Positions 1 to 8,376 of a DNA stretch of 64,000 bases are shown here, piece by piece (positions within the stretch are counted from its first letter, which is position 1; every line of letters begins with the position of its first letter). Where the stretch lies: contig NZ_JAPLET010000031.1 in assembly GCF_026391055.1 (NCBI RefSeq), forward strand, positions 1-64,000, given 5' to 3'. Source of the DNA: Spirosoma sp. Its GTDB lineage: Bacteria > Bacteroidota > Bacteroidia > Cytophagales > Spirosomataceae. Position numbers and translations under genes: made by a program. The notes beneath the pieces were generated by a model that searched no databases, had not been told where the DNA came from, and worked only from the letters and a program-made list of their open reading frames with translations.

Positions 1-1467
1 CAGGGTAACAGCCGTGCCGTACCAGCGCAGCGAATTGCCGGCTCCAGCCGTGGCACTCAGGGGACTCGCCGTAGCCTGCTGGCAGTAGGCCACCGGTGTG
101 GTGACGGCTGGTCTGGCAGGCTTGGCATTGATGATGACATTGATGGTAGCCCGCGGTCCTTCGCAGCCGTTAACTGTCTGGCTCACGTAGTAGTTGGCCG
201 AAGCTGCCGTCGATGGGATCAAGGATGCAACGCTCGTACCACCGGTTGCCACATCGTACCAGTTCAATGTGCCACCAGGGGCGGCAGTAGCCACCAGAGG
301 AACAGCCGTTACATCCTGGCAGTAAGTCACCGGAGTGGGCGAAACTGCCGGAGCAGCCGGTAGCGCAAAAACCGTAAACTTAAGCGGCTCCCGGTCACTC
401 TCACAACCATTCCCATCGGTCTGGCTAACGTAATAAATGGTTATTCCTGCTGTAGTTGTAGGCGGTGTGGGGGCTACTAACGAGAAGGTAGTCGTACTGG
501 CATCGGCGTACCACTTGAGCGTACCCACGGCCGATACCGATGATGCCAGCGAAACAGGGGGCGTATTCTGACAAACATTTAAAGGCGTTACAGTCGGCAG
601 TGCTGGCTTTGCATTGATGGTTACGGTTATCGTCACCTTATCACTTTCACAACCATTATTTGTTTGGCTTACCGAATAATCGAGGCTGCCTGTTGCAGAC
701 GATGAGGGCGTAGGTGCACCTGCAAGTACATTGCCAGTCGGGCCATACCAATTTAATGTACCACCGCTGCCCGACAAAGTAGCCGACAAGGGTAAGGTAG
801 CTGCACCCTGGCAATACGTCACGGAGTTTGAACTGACCAACGGAGCTGAAGGGCGAGCCAAAACCGTAACCGTCATACTCTGACGAGTACTCTCACAATT
901 GTTTACGAGCTGACTGGCATAATAAGTAGTTGCCCCTGGTGTGGTGGTTGATGGAGTAATTGCACTGTAAGACTGGTTATCCAAAGCAGATGTGTACCAA
1001 AGTACCGTTCCGCCGGGAGAAGCGGTAGCCGATAAGGGGACTGCCGAAGTACCCGTACAATAAGTAATGTTCGAGACCGATGGGGGCGTTGGAATCGCAT
1101 TGATCGTAAAGACCGGACTTTTAGGGCTGATCGCCGTGGAGGTTGTCGGCGACGTGATTAATTGCTTGATCCGGACCGTATACGAGCCACCGATGGTATT
1201 GCTGGGAATGATGGCATCGATTGTCCCACTGATATTATTTGTGGTGATCTGAGTTAACTGAGTTGAATCGGCGGCTCCGCTTCTGTATAAGAACAGGGTA
1301 AGCGTTTTTGAGCCACTTGACGCCGTTGAGTAAGAAGCCGTGATTTGGGCACCGGCACAAACAGGGGTAGGCGAAACCGAAACAATTGTAACCTGCCCCT
1401 GTGAAGGCTTACTTATACATAGTAAACTAATTAGCAGGAGGATAAAGATACGTACAGGTAAAGCCAT
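1..1467 (-). CDS. Secreted Ig-like repeat protein (CHU_C-type), 3' part outside window
   Basis: The frame is open from an ATG at 1467 to the window edge (489 codons, no stop), so only the N-terminal part is present. It starts with a hydrophobic signal peptide (MALPVRIFILLLISLLCISK) and then a domain of about 110 residues. Five units of about 80-90 residues follow, the fifth cut off, each with a YCQ/VCQ segment, a GGTLNWY-like segment, YYVSQ and NGCES. This is the pattern of the Ig-like domain family associated with CHU_C proteins in Bacteroidota, typically on large surface or secreted proteins exported by the type IX system. The C-terminal sorting domain would lie outside the window. It is divergent from tssB and probably unrelated to it. 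Confidence in a secreted Ig-repeat protein is high; its ligand is unknown. Confidence 0.85.
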   Translation of the reverse strand, partial: MALPVRIFILLLISLLCISKPSQGQVTIVSVSPTPVCAGAQITASYSTASSGSKTLTLFLYRSGAADSTQLTQITTNNISGTIDAIIPSNTIGGSYTVRIKQLITSPTTSTAISPKSPVFTINAIPTPPSVSNITYCTGTSAVPLSATASPGGTVLWYTSALDNQSYSAITPSTTTPGATTYYASQLVNNCESTRQSMTVTVLARPSAPLVSSNSVTYCQGAATLPLSATLSGSGGTLNWYGPTGNVLAGAPTPSSSATGSLDYSVSQTNNGCESDKVTITVTINAKPALPTVTPLNVCQNTPPVSLASSVSAVGTLKWYADASTTTFSLVAPTPPTTTAGITIYYVSQTDGNGCESDREPLKFTVFALPAAPAVSPTPVTYCQDVTAVPLVATAAPGGTLNWYDVATGGTSVASLIPSTAASANYYVSQTVNGCEGPRATINVIINAKPARPAVTTPVAYCQQATASPLSATAGAGNSLRWYGTAVTL

Positions 1468-1805
1468 GAAATGCAGGGTTGATAGGTTATGGGCAACAGG
1501 GAGATAGCAGGATAAAGCAGAAAGGCTATAAAACCTGCATATATATCCCTGTAAAGACCGAAAAGTCAAGCTGTTTCAAACAGATGGTAGCGATAATCTG
1601 CTTTTGAGGAAGCCAAAGCACAAACGAAAGCCTTTTACCTACAGACAAGGTAGTCTATTTGCCTGATCGGACACTTACCGCCTACTACCTCCCCGACTGG
1701 CAACGGGCCTAAGCCTGGCCATCGGTTAAAAAGGCGGAAAGAATGCTTGATTGAAATTAACTATACCGTTTGTTTGAAAAGGTACCATCCTCATTTTCAT
1801 ACCAC
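1468..1805. other. Intergenic region between the Ig-repeat gene and tssB
   Basis: About 340 nt between divergent genes. No ORF with recognisable similarity was found. The right edge leads into the tssB promoter. The left part should carry the promoter of the Ig-repeat gene, but no clear CAAAnnTA (reverse -7) box was found. Confidence 0.5.
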
Positions 1806-1835
1806 TTGCCATTTATATTCTAATCTCTAGTTTTG
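1806..1835 (+). promoter_or_regulatory. Bacteroidota-type promoter of the tss operon
   Basis: TTG at 1806-1808, a 19-nt spacer, then TAGTTTTG at 1828-1835. This is a full match to the Bacteroidota primary sigma consensus (TTG / TAnnTTTG). Transcription would begin near 1842, leaving a leader of about 25 nt before the tssB ATG at 1866. Confidence 0.65.
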
Positions 1836-1865
1836 GACTTCTACATGTAAAAATCCGAAACTATT

Positions 1866-2327
1866 ATGTTTGAATTCGAAATTGGTGGTAACGAAATCAA
1901 GCCGGAAGCTTCTGAAGGGATTGCTCAAATTCCGTTTAACAGAACTTTACTGGCGCAGAAATTAACGCAGCAGGACCCGATTAACCCGGAAGTTGTATAC
2001 GGGCTCAAAACGGTAGCCGACGTCTTTGCAAAATTCGAACCCAACGTAGAAGTTGAGTTTGAAGCGCTTGACGGCATGCCAGCAAAGGAAGTCCTTAAGT
2101 TCCGGAGTGTAGCCGACTTTCGGGCCAAAGATATGGTCATGAACAGCCCCTTCCTCCGGTCGCAGGACGCCCAGTATAAGGAGTATGCTCAAATCAACGA
2201 TCGGTTGAAGAGTCACCGTATTCTCCAAACAGCTCTTAATCAGCCCGAAGCCAAAGCCGCAATGATTCAGACGCTTCAGGCCCTGATTGCCGAGCTGGAA
2301 GCCAATGAAGAAGCAACAGCCGCCTAA
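1866..2327 (+). CDS. tssB: Type VI secretion-type contractile sheath small subunit TssB
   Basis: A 153-residue protein of the Bacteroidota (T6SS subtype iii) TssB/VipA family. It has the characteristic N-terminal IGGNE...IPFNRTLL segment, the PEVVYGLKTVADVFAKFEP core, a SVADF segment and a C-terminal helix with LIAELE. TssB pairs with TssC to form the helical sheath whose contraction drives the inner tube out of the cell. Length matches the family. It is first in the operon tssB-tssC-tssD-tssD, 52 nt before tssC, behind a clear promoter. The family call is from recognition of conserved segments; activity in a working injection machine is inferred, because baseplate and membrane genes are not in the window. 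Confidence 0.9.
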   Translation: MFEFEIGGNEIKPEASEGIAQIPFNRTLLAQKLTQQDPINPEVVYGLKTVADVFAKFEPNVEVEFEALDGMPAKEVLKFRSVADFRAKDMVMNSPFLRSQDAQYKEYAQINDRLKSHRILQTALNQPEAKAAMIQTLQALIAELEANEEATAA

Positions 2328-2379
2328 GTCTACATCTAAAAAAATCTTTCACCTTTTTTGCCAAAGATCTTCCTAGCAT

Positions 2380-3750
2380 ATGGAGAGCGAATCACTTAAC
2401 CCGCAGCCGGAACTGGATGCAAGACCCTCAGTAGCCGTTGCCACTGGTGAATTACCCGGAATAAACGTTTTGCAGGCCTTTGGTGGCTACGCCTTTTTGG
2501 AAACATTCCTGGAAGGATCGCAAAACCTCAACCCAAGCCGTAAGGCCCGCAAAAAAATCTACCTCAGCGACCCTACCAAAGCCACGGATCGGGCCATTCT
2601 GAAAGAAAAACTTAAACTATGGGTCGACGTTCTGAGCTCCTCAGATAATCAGAACGAGATGCAGGACACTGCCAGAACAAAAGCCGAAGAAGTGGAGGCC
2701 AGCCTGAACAAAAACCTGCTGAAAGCTCTGACCGCCACACACGATCTCGAAGTTAGCTACCGTGCCCTCTCCCTTTTCTTTAAAAATGCGGAAGCGGATA
2801 AACTATCGAATGTTACGGTCGTAAATGCCAGCTTCGATCAACTAACCGACCTCGACAACTCGCGCGTTATCGACTATATTGCCGATGAGTTGAAGCAAAA
2901 CTATGACCGCCTTGATTTGCGCCAGAACTATTCGCTGCTGGTTGTACCGGGCTTCATGGGCTCAAATGCCGTTCTGGAAAAATGGGCTAAAATTGCCCAT
3001 GCCAACAAGGTCATGCTCTTTACCGACTTTGCGGATCTGGAAGGCCCCGACGATGTAATCGACTTATTCAGTACGGCCGATATGACAGGTGCCGAACTGT
3101 TCAGGTCCAATGTCATCATGACCTGTAACTGGGCGTTGGGCCGGGAGAAACTGGAGACCGTTGGTGAAACAGAAGACCTGTATGTTCCACCCTCCGCAGC
3201 CCTTGCCGGTAAAGTTTACTACACCCTGATGTCGCAGGTGACGGCGGGTAAGAAACACGGTGGTATGAACGAGGTAACGGGTGTACGGTTTCAGCTTCGA
3301 AAAAGCGAACTATCAGCGCTCGAACGGCTCAACCTCGTGCCGATGGTGTATGAATACAGCCGCGTGATGGCCTTTGGTGGTAAAACCCTCTTCAACGGCG
3401 ATAACCTGGGGTTGCAAACTTACTCTGTAGTGCGGGTATTCGATCACATCACCAAAGTGCTGTTCGACTTTCTCAACCGACGGGCGTTTGAAAACTGGAA
3501 TACGTTGATCGAAGCTGACTTACGCCGTCAAATCGCTAACTACCTGGACAGCATCAAAGGGCCGAACAAACTGCTGGATCAGTTCAAGATTGTTCGGCTT
3601 GAGCGCGACAGCAAGCAAAAAGACCGCATTTATCTCGACATTCGGCTAACACCTTATTTCCCGGCCAAGAGCTTCGTTATCCGGCTCGACGGACGCCGGG
3701 GCGATGATGTTGAAAGCCCGGAATGGGTATCAGACTATGCGGAAGTATAA
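2380..3750 (+). CDS. tssC: Type VI secretion-type contractile sheath large subunit TssC
   Basis: A 456-residue protein of the Bacteroidota TssC (DUF5458-type) family and the second sheath subunit. Recognisable features are the N-terminal region ending in AFGGYAFLETFLEG, the SLLVVPGFMGSNAVLEKWAKIAHANKV core, the segment with FRSNVIMTCNWALGRE, and the C-terminal DIRLTPYFPAKSFVIRLDG strand region that interlocks with neighbouring TssB. It starts 52 nt after tssB and ends 52 nt before the first tube gene, consistent with one transcript. No truncation or frameshift is visible. Confidence 0.9.
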   Translation: MESESLNPQPELDARPSVAVATGELPGINVLQAFGGYAFLETFLEGSQNLNPSRKARKKIYLSDPTKATDRAILKEKLKLWVDVLSSSDNQNEMQDTARTKAEEVEASLNKNLLKALTATHDLEVSYRALSLFFKNAEADKLSNVTVVNASFDQLTDLDNSRVIDYIADELKQNYDRLDLRQNYSLLVVPGFMGSNAVLEKWAKIAHANKVMLFTDFADLEGPDDVIDLFSTADMTGAELFRSNVIMTCNWALGREKLETVGETEDLYVPPSAALAGKVYYTLMSQVTAGKKHGGMNEVTGVRFQLRKSELSALERLNLVPMVYEYSRVMAFGGKTLFNGDNLGLQTYSVVRVFDHITKVLFDFLNRRAFENWNTLIEADLRRQIANYLDSIKGPNKLLDQFKIVRLERDSKQKDRIYLDIRLTPYFPAKSFVIRLDGRRGDDVESPEWVSDYAEV

Positions 3751-3802
3751 CCGCCCTGTCAACTGACTATTCCTAACATTTCAACTTTTTCAATTTACAT
3801 CT

Positions 3803-4201
3803 ATGCCGTATTCAAGTAAAATAAAACTAGGCGAAGAGACATTCGATATTCTTGGAGGAGATATTGGCTTTTCCAGATCTGTTGACGTCAAAGGAAGACC
3901 TTCCAGCCACGTTATGGGCGGCCAATTCTCATTTACGGTAGAAGTCACCGATAAATCAGCCTTGGTTGAGCAAATGGTTAATTCGCAGAACAAGCCCTTT
4001 GATAAAGGTTCATTAGAATTCACGGATGCCGGTGATGATGGTGTGACTCGTAAGATAGAGTTTGAGAACGCTTATATTGTCAACTACAGTGAATCGTTCT
4101 CGGCAGCAGGTGCCGCGTATACCTGTTCGCTCACCTTGTCAGCGGAGAAAATCACGATCCAGACCGCGGTATTGGATCAGCGGTGGCCCGTGAAGAAATA
4201 A
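3803..4201 (+). CDS. tssD: Type VI secretion-type tube protein TssD (Hcp), copy 1
   Basis: A 132-residue Hcp-like protein of the Bacteroidota TssD family. Diagnostic features are SRSVDVKGRPSS near residue 25, MVNSQNKP in the middle, FENAYIVNYSESF and the end pattern LSAEKITIQ...WPV. Hcp forms hexameric rings stacked inside the TssB/C sheath and often carries cargo in the ring lumen. It shares the KGRPSS, QNK, AEKITI and terminal WP features with the next gene but differs widely elsewhere, so the two may form distinct rings or one may be cargo-specialised. Start: ATG at 3803, 52 nt after tssC. Confidence 0.88.
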   Translation: MPYSSKIKLGEETFDILGGDIGFSRSVDVKGRPSSHVMGGQFSFTVEVTDKSALVEQMVNSQNKPFDKGSLEFTDAGDDGVTRKIEFENAYIVNYSESFSAAGAAYTCSLTLSAEKITIQTAVLDQRWPVKK

Positions 4202-4227
4202 GTACTACCTTTTAATTAGACACAAAC

Positions 4228-4644
4228 ATGGCAGATGCAGCGAATGTAGGGTTTACCTCAACCCTGACAATTGGTACTGATAAGTTTGATGTTCTCAGTT
4301 TCGGAACATCTTTCTCGCGAGATTTCGATCAAAAAGGCCGCCCTTCTTCGGCTGTTCGGGCAGGTGATATGTCGCTATCCATTGAAATCACGCAAAACGA
4401 GAAATTGATCGATACCATGATCAATGCCCAAAATAAATCGATTGATGGGAAGATCGAGTTTTGGCAGTCTGGTAAAGACGGCACTTTCCGTACGGTCGAC
4501 TTCAAAAATGGCTACATCACGAGCTACAAAGAAGGCTTTCAACCGGCAGGGTCCAGCAATTTCATGGCGGATATTTCCATCACGGCGGAGAAAATAACCA
4601 TTGGTGCCGCCGTTTACGACGCAAGCTGGCCAATAAACAGCTAA
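4228..4644 (+). CDS. tssD: Type VI secretion-type tube protein TssD (Hcp), copy 2
   Basis: A 138-residue paralogue of the preceding tube gene, 26 nt downstream. It keeps SRDFDQKGRPSS, the MINAQNK segment, FKNGYITSYKEGF, the AEKITIG strand and a terminal WP. Compared with copy 1 it has a longer N-terminus (MADAANVGFTS...) and a different mid-loop (WQSGKDGTFR). Tandem hcp copies are known in T6SS loci and in injection systems whose tube has more than one ring type. The stop codon is immediately followed by a strong stem-loop, so this is probably the last gene of the structural transcript or the site of partial readthrough into the ATPase. Confidence 0.88.
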   Translation: MADAANVGFTSTLTIGTDKFDVLSFGTSFSRDFDQKGRPSSAVRAGDMSLSIEITQNEKLIDTMINAQNKSIDGKIEFWQSGKDGTFRTVDFKNGYITSYKEGFQPAGSSNFMADISITAEKITIGAAVYDASWPINS

Positions 4645-4688
4645 CTAACAGGTAATCGGCAACGAACTAATTGCTGATTACCTGTTAG
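4645..4688 (+). terminator. Stem-loop directly after the second tube gene
   Basis: 18-nt arms (4645-4662 and 4671-4688) with one mismatch and an 8-nt loop, starting at the base after the tssD stop codon. There is no long T tract (only TCTTC), so it could be a partial terminator or an mRNA 3'-end stabiliser that keeps sheath/tube message more abundant than the downstream ATPase message. Confidence 0.6.
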
Positions 4689-4705
4689 CTCTTCATGCTT
4701 CCAAT

Positions 4706-4772
4706 TTTGCCCAAATCAGGATTAGTCCCTCGCTGGCTCTTGCACAGCCTGGTAACGCCCGATTTGGGCAAA
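4706..4772. repeat. 12-bp inverted repeat upstream of the ATPase gene
   Basis: TTTGCCCAAATC at 4706-4717 is repeated inverted as GATTTGGGCAAA at 4761-4772, with 43 nt between. It lies in the 210-nt gap before the AAA+ gene. It could be an operator or a weak structure; nothing else distinguishes it. Confidence 0.35.
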
Positions 4773-4854
4773 GGCGGTTAAGCAGAACGCCGGAACATCG
4801 CCAGGCCGTAATCCATTAACGACTAAACACAGGTAAATCGGCGCTCGCCTATTC

Positions 4855-6237
4855 ATGGACATTTTTGCAATTTCGTTAAACAGTGCCACCATTAACCGGG
4901 AAATCGCCTGGCTGGAAACAGTTATAGACACCCGGCTCAAGCTTTATTTCCAGACGGAATGCGATTACCAGTCCATCGAAGAAATCCCGCTACCCGACCT
5001 CAACAAGGACGATTCGCCGTATGCCCGGCTAGTACAGGAACATGAACTAAATGCCATTGATCGGCTGGTACTGATACTAACGCTTTCCCCGCACATCCGG
5101 CCGCAGCTGCTCGATTACTTTTTTGTTCAGAATACTGCCTATAACCGGGGGTTTACAGAGTTTGGGGGCATAAAAGGCAAGAACCACAGCGGATTTCTGC
5201 CCACCGGCGAAACAGCCCTTTTTCTGTTAACCGGCGATGATACCAACCGGCGCATTTTGCTGCAAACACATTTGCTGCACGAATCTGTCCTCTTCCGAAA
5301 AAACATAGTTCGGCTGGAAGTAGCCGAATCGGATGAACCTGCCCTGAGTGCTTCGCTGGTGCTGCTGCCCGACTATGTAGCGTACCTGACCACTGGCGAA
5401 TTGAGTAAACCCAATTTCAGCCCCGATTTTCCGGCTAGTCTGGTAAAAACGCCCATGGATTGGGATGACCTCGTGGTCGATTATCAGGTTATGACCGAGG
5501 TTATGGAAATCAAAGCCTGGATTGAGCACGCCGATGAACTTCTGGGAAATGCTCATCTAAAAAAATACCTGAAGCCGGGCTACCGGGCGCTGTTTTACGG
5601 CCCCCCTGGAACCGGCAAAACACTGACCGCCAGCCTGCTGGGCCGCTCTACCGGCCTCGACGTGTATAAAATAGACCTGTCGATGATGGTGTCCAAATAC
5701 ATTGGTGAGACTGAGAAAAACCTCGGACGGGTTTTCGATATGGCCCAGAACCGGCAATGGATCTTATTTTTCGACGAGGCCGATGCCTTGTTTGGCAAAC
5801 GAACCAGCACCAACACCTCCAACGACCGCCATGCCAACCAGGAGGTAGCGTATCTGCTCCAGCGAATTGAGGATTTTCCGGGCATTGTCATCCTGGCAAC
5901 CAACCTAAAAGAAAACATTGACGAAGCCTTCGCCCGGCGTTTTCAGTCCATCATTCACTTCCCCGCTCCTAACGTGACCAAACGCGCACAGCTATGGAAG
6001 CAGGCCTTTGCCGGGCCTTATGAACTGGCCAAAGATGTTGACTTCGATAGCCTGGCTGAAAAATACAGCATTGCCGGGGGGGCTATCATTAACGTACTGC
6101 GGTATTGTGTGCTCTCAGCCGTTCAGAATAAACGGCCTATCCGTAAGGATGATATTCTGACGGGCATGAAGAAAGAATACTACAAAGAAGGAAAAACGCT
6201 GGAAGAAGTGGAAAAGAGTACAAAAAAAGGGTATTAG
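4855..6237 (+). CDS. AAA+ ATPase of the contractile-injection-system type
   Basis: A 460-residue protein. Residues 1-230 are a family-specific N-terminal region without a recognised motif. An AAA+ module follows: Walker A GPPGTGKT (249-256), Walker B ILFFDEAD (303-310), sensor-1 ILATN (about 346-350) and an arginine pair ARRF (360-363). It resembles the ATP-binding protein usually encoded in extracellular contractile injection systems (the Afp15/Pvc15 position) rather than ClpV/TssH, which has two AAA domains and is about twice as long. In those systems the ATPase is thought to help assembly or cargo loading. It sits 210 nt after the tube genes on the same strand, beyond a stem-loop. The fold is certain; its role with this sheath is inferred from position. 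Confidence 0.8.
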   Translation: MDIFAISLNSATINREIAWLETVIDTRLKLYFQTECDYQSIEEIPLPDLNKDDSPYARLVQEHELNAIDRLVLILTLSPHIRPQLLDYFFVQNTAYNRGFTEFGGIKGKNHSGFLPTGETALFLLTGDDTNRRILLQTHLLHESVLFRKNIVRLEVAESDEPALSASLVLLPDYVAYLTTGELSKPNFSPDFPASLVKTPMDWDDLVVDYQVMTEVMEIKAWIEHADELLGNAHLKKYLKPGYRALFYGPPGTGKTLTASLLGRSTGLDVYKIDLSMMVSKYIGETEKNLGRVFDMAQNRQWILFFDEADALFGKRTSTNTSNDRHANQEVAYLLQRIEDFPGIVILATNLKENIDEAFARRFQSIIHFPAPNVTKRAQLWKQAFAGPYELAKDVDFDSLAEKYSIAGGAIINVLRYCVLSAVQNKRPIRKDDILTGMKKEYYKEGKTLEEVEKSTKKGY

Positions 6238-6391
6238 TCAACCCATATGAGTTTACATTTAAATATCCACAACAATAACACTAGCAAACTGCTCATATTC
6301 AGAAATTTAGCACTAAATTAGTTACATAAAAACCCGATGGCATCGGTAACGTTATTAAGGATCAACTAACCACTGAAAGACTGAAACGTTT

Positions 6392-7336
6392 ATGAAAATC
6401 TCAGCTCAACGGAATAAAGAAAACAGTATCGTCACAGCCACTACGACGAACAGCCTGCACAACTTTAGCTTCCCTGGAAACAATCGACCCGAAGCGTCTT
6501 TACAGCGTAAAATTCAGAGCCAGAGTGACACAAGTCTGGCAGTTGTCCAAGCCCGGCTAGTGCAGAACAGGGTAAACACCAGCCCCCAGGTTAAGCAGTT
6601 GAAAGCGATACAAGTGAAGGCAGCTAATTTCCGGACAGGACAGGGCACTGGCGTGGTTCAGCAAATAAAAGATACTGATGGGAAAAAGTTAACAACCAAA
6701 CAGTTCTGGAATAAATATAAGTCAAAGTTCCAGGGCACTGGGGTTGGTTATACTGATATTGAATATGACCTGGACGAAAATGGGTGGCATGACTCCACAG
6801 TCAAAAAATTCCTTGTGCATCATGAACTCATAGAAGACGATTCGAGGTCAAACGGAGACGACTCCACTTATAAAGGTGCACGAGTGGTAGGAGATTCTGG
6901 TGCATTGGCGAGGGGCCGTTATAATAGAAGTAAGAAGAAGAGCCTTCTTGCGTTCGCCAAATGGAAACTGAACAGAGAAGCTCAACACCTCATTCCAGCT
7001 TCTTTACATCGTACACATCCTGCCTTGAAAAACATTGTGGACATCCCGGAAAATGGAATGATGTTGCCCGCAACGTATCATAAAACCAATAAGAAACCAA
7101 CCCATCGCCGACCCAACCAGTATGACCATAAACCTTACACAAAAAATGTCGGGACATTACTGGGTGGTGTAAAAAAGAGGCTAACCAAAAAAGCGCTCGA
7201 TCAAAAAGAATTAAAATTGATTATGAACGCCCTGCGGGCAGTTAATAAGAATAATAGCTATAAGTATATAGACGATATTCCCTATTCTGTATTCAAGATG
7301 GAATGGAATAACCAGAACAGCACGCTAACGCTCTAA
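6392..7336 (+). CDS. Cargo/toxin candidate: leader motif plus HNH/AHH-like nuclease
   Basis: 314 residues. The N-terminal part is low-complexity with a leader motif: NNRPEASLQRKIQ (30-42) and SPQVKQLKAIQ (64-74), both closely matching the start of the protein encoded at 18454-19929. The C-terminal half has REAQHLIPASLHRTHP (195-210), then DIPENGMMLP and several spaced histidines, which resembles the AHH/HNH class of toxin nucleases (AHH normally reads AHHIIP; here the first His is Gln). The expected activity is DNA cleavage in a target cell. No obvious immunity gene follows directly; the next ORF looks like another toxin. It begins 155 nt after the ATPase, same strand. Nuclease assignment is moderate; the shared leader is directly visible. 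Confidence 0.6.
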   Translation: MKISAQRNKENSIVTATTTNSLHNFSFPGNNRPEASLQRKIQSQSDTSLAVVQARLVQNRVNTSPQVKQLKAIQVKAANFRTGQGTGVVQQIKDTDGKKLTTKQFWNKYKSKFQGTGVGYTDIEYDLDENGWHDSTVKKFLVHHELIEDDSRSNGDDSTYKGARVVGDSGALARGRYNRSKKKSLLAFAKWKLNREAQHLIPASLHRTHPALKNIVDIPENGMMLPATYHKTNKKPTHRRPNQYDHKPYTKNVGTLLGGVKKRLTKKALDQKELKLIMNALRAVNKNNSYKYIDDIPYSVFKMEWNNQNSTLTL

Positions 7337-7421
7337 TTGTAAGGGTTGTGCTTTGGTTTTGTTTGGCGTTAAGGCTACTAGGTTTTACTCTTTCTCTAAC
7401 TAATTTTAACGAATCTACTTC

Positions 7422-7973
7422 ATGAGAATACAAAAAAAACATGATGCTGATGATCGGCACCGAGCCCAGGCTCATTCCGTTAGCAGTAAGGGAAAAGATC
7501 CCTTAGTGGCCCCTTTGGGTTTATTACCGCCTGTACAACGCCTGATAACCAAGCAGCCAGCGAGTAAAGATAAGTTCTCCGGTCGCGACATGGCGAGCAC
7601 GTTTCAATTCAAAATGGCAGTCATTCAACAGCAACCTAAACCTGTTGTTACGGGCACCAGCAAAGATTCTGCTAAGCTCAAAAATATTGTAAATGCACTC
7701 TTTAAGGCCGCTCCAGTGGGTGGTGCAGCCATTGGTGACGGCAGCGCACTGGCGGCATGCACGCATGAGAAAAACGGGGGTGCTAAAGTTGGCGGTGCCG
7801 ATCACCAGATTAAATGCACCGATGTACTCAATGGAATAAACAAACTGATCACACGAAGCAAGAATGCAAAAGTAATGCGGAGTGGTTCGCAATTAAGCGC
7901 CGAGGACCTAATTATCGCTACTAAACTCAAAGCAGACTTATCAGCTGCATTAGATGGCACCTATACTGGCTAA
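7422..7973 (+). CDS. Small toxin/cargo candidate of unknown family
   Basis: 183 residues, not recognised. The first 70 are basic, Gln- and Pro-rich and disordered-looking, including PPVQRLITKQ, reminiscent of the leader regions of neighbouring cargo proteins. Residues about 75-183 look like a compact domain with an alanine-rich stretch (NIVNALFKAAPVGGAAIGDG), HEKNGG, GGADHQIKC and a helical C-terminus. The stop is only 4 nt before an ORF resembling an immunity protein, the arrangement expected for a toxin-immunity pair. Its histidines and cysteines could be catalytic, but no known active site can be named. It could also be a scaffold or adaptor rather than a toxin. Confidence 0.5.
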   Translation: MRIQKKHDADDRHRAQAHSVSSKGKDPLVAPLGLLPPVQRLITKQPASKDKFSGRDMASTFQFKMAVIQQQPKPVVTGTSKDSAKLKNIVNALFKAAPVGGAAIGDGSALAACTHEKNGGAKVGGADHQIKCTDVLNGINKLITRSKNAKVMRSGSQLSAEDLIIATKLKADLSAALDGTYTG

Positions 7974-7977
7974 AACT

Positions 7978-8376
7978 ATGGCTTATACACAGGAAAATTG
8001 CATGGATGAAGTACTCAAAGCAGTTCCGGGCTTTCAGGAACGCTGGCAAGAGCATGTAGACTATTGGGAAGGTGAACCTGCTGGTCTTGTTCTCGACATG
8101 ATCGAATTGGCCGCTTACACAAACGAACAACTGGAGAATAAGGAAAATAACGACCTTGAAGCTATTTTTCAGCTCATGGAAAACATGCTTAATACGGGCA
8201 GCGACGAAGTAAAGAATGCAGTTGCAACAGGCTTTCTGGAGTCTGTTATCAATCCTGTTACGGCAGATACTGAATATCTGCCTTTATTAACCACTCTGCT
8301 GGGCGAAAAATCACGGGCTTATTGCCGAGAGTGGCTTAGCTTTTCTGGGGCACAACTACCTGACCTGTCCGCTTAA
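7978..8376 (+). CDS. Probable immunity protein for the upstream toxin candidate
   Basis: 132 residues from the ATG at 7978. An ATG at 7954 is in frame but lies inside the upstream gene, so 7978 is preferred. The protein is acidic and helical, starting with MDEVLKAVPGFQERWQEHVDYW and containing a segment DEVKNAVATGFLESVIN. It looks like a family of small, often toxin-linked proteins in which a length-conserved acidic helical bundle ends with an NAVATGFLE-like motif; I think of it as DUF7674-like, but this is from memory. The 4-nt gap to the upstream gene implies translational coupling and supports an immunity role. Function inferred from context. Confidence 0.55.
   Translation: MAYTQENCMDEVLKAVPGFQERWQEHVDYWEGEPAGLVLDMIELAAYTNEQLENKENNDLEAIFQLMENMLNTGSDEVKNAVATGFLESVINPVTADTEYLPLLTTLLGEKSRAYCREWLSFSGAQLPDLSA

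Noticed and set aside
903-1252. Short ORFs inside the Ig-repeat gene
   Set aside because: They are overlapping frames of the long open reading frame with clear Ig repeats.
4722-4940. Minus-strand ORF of 72 residues between tube and ATPase genes
   Set aside because: It overlaps the start of the AAA+ gene antisense and resembles nothing; intergenic structure explains the region better.
1866-6237. A complete type VI secretion system
   Set aside because: Only TssB, TssC and two TssD genes plus an ATPase are present; no TssE/F/G/K, spike, ClpV or membrane-complex gene is visible, so I do not call a full T6SS.
7954-7977. Earlier ATG for the immunity candidate
   Set aside because: It lies inside the upstream toxin gene in another frame; the ATG at 7978 right after the upstream stop gives the expected layout.
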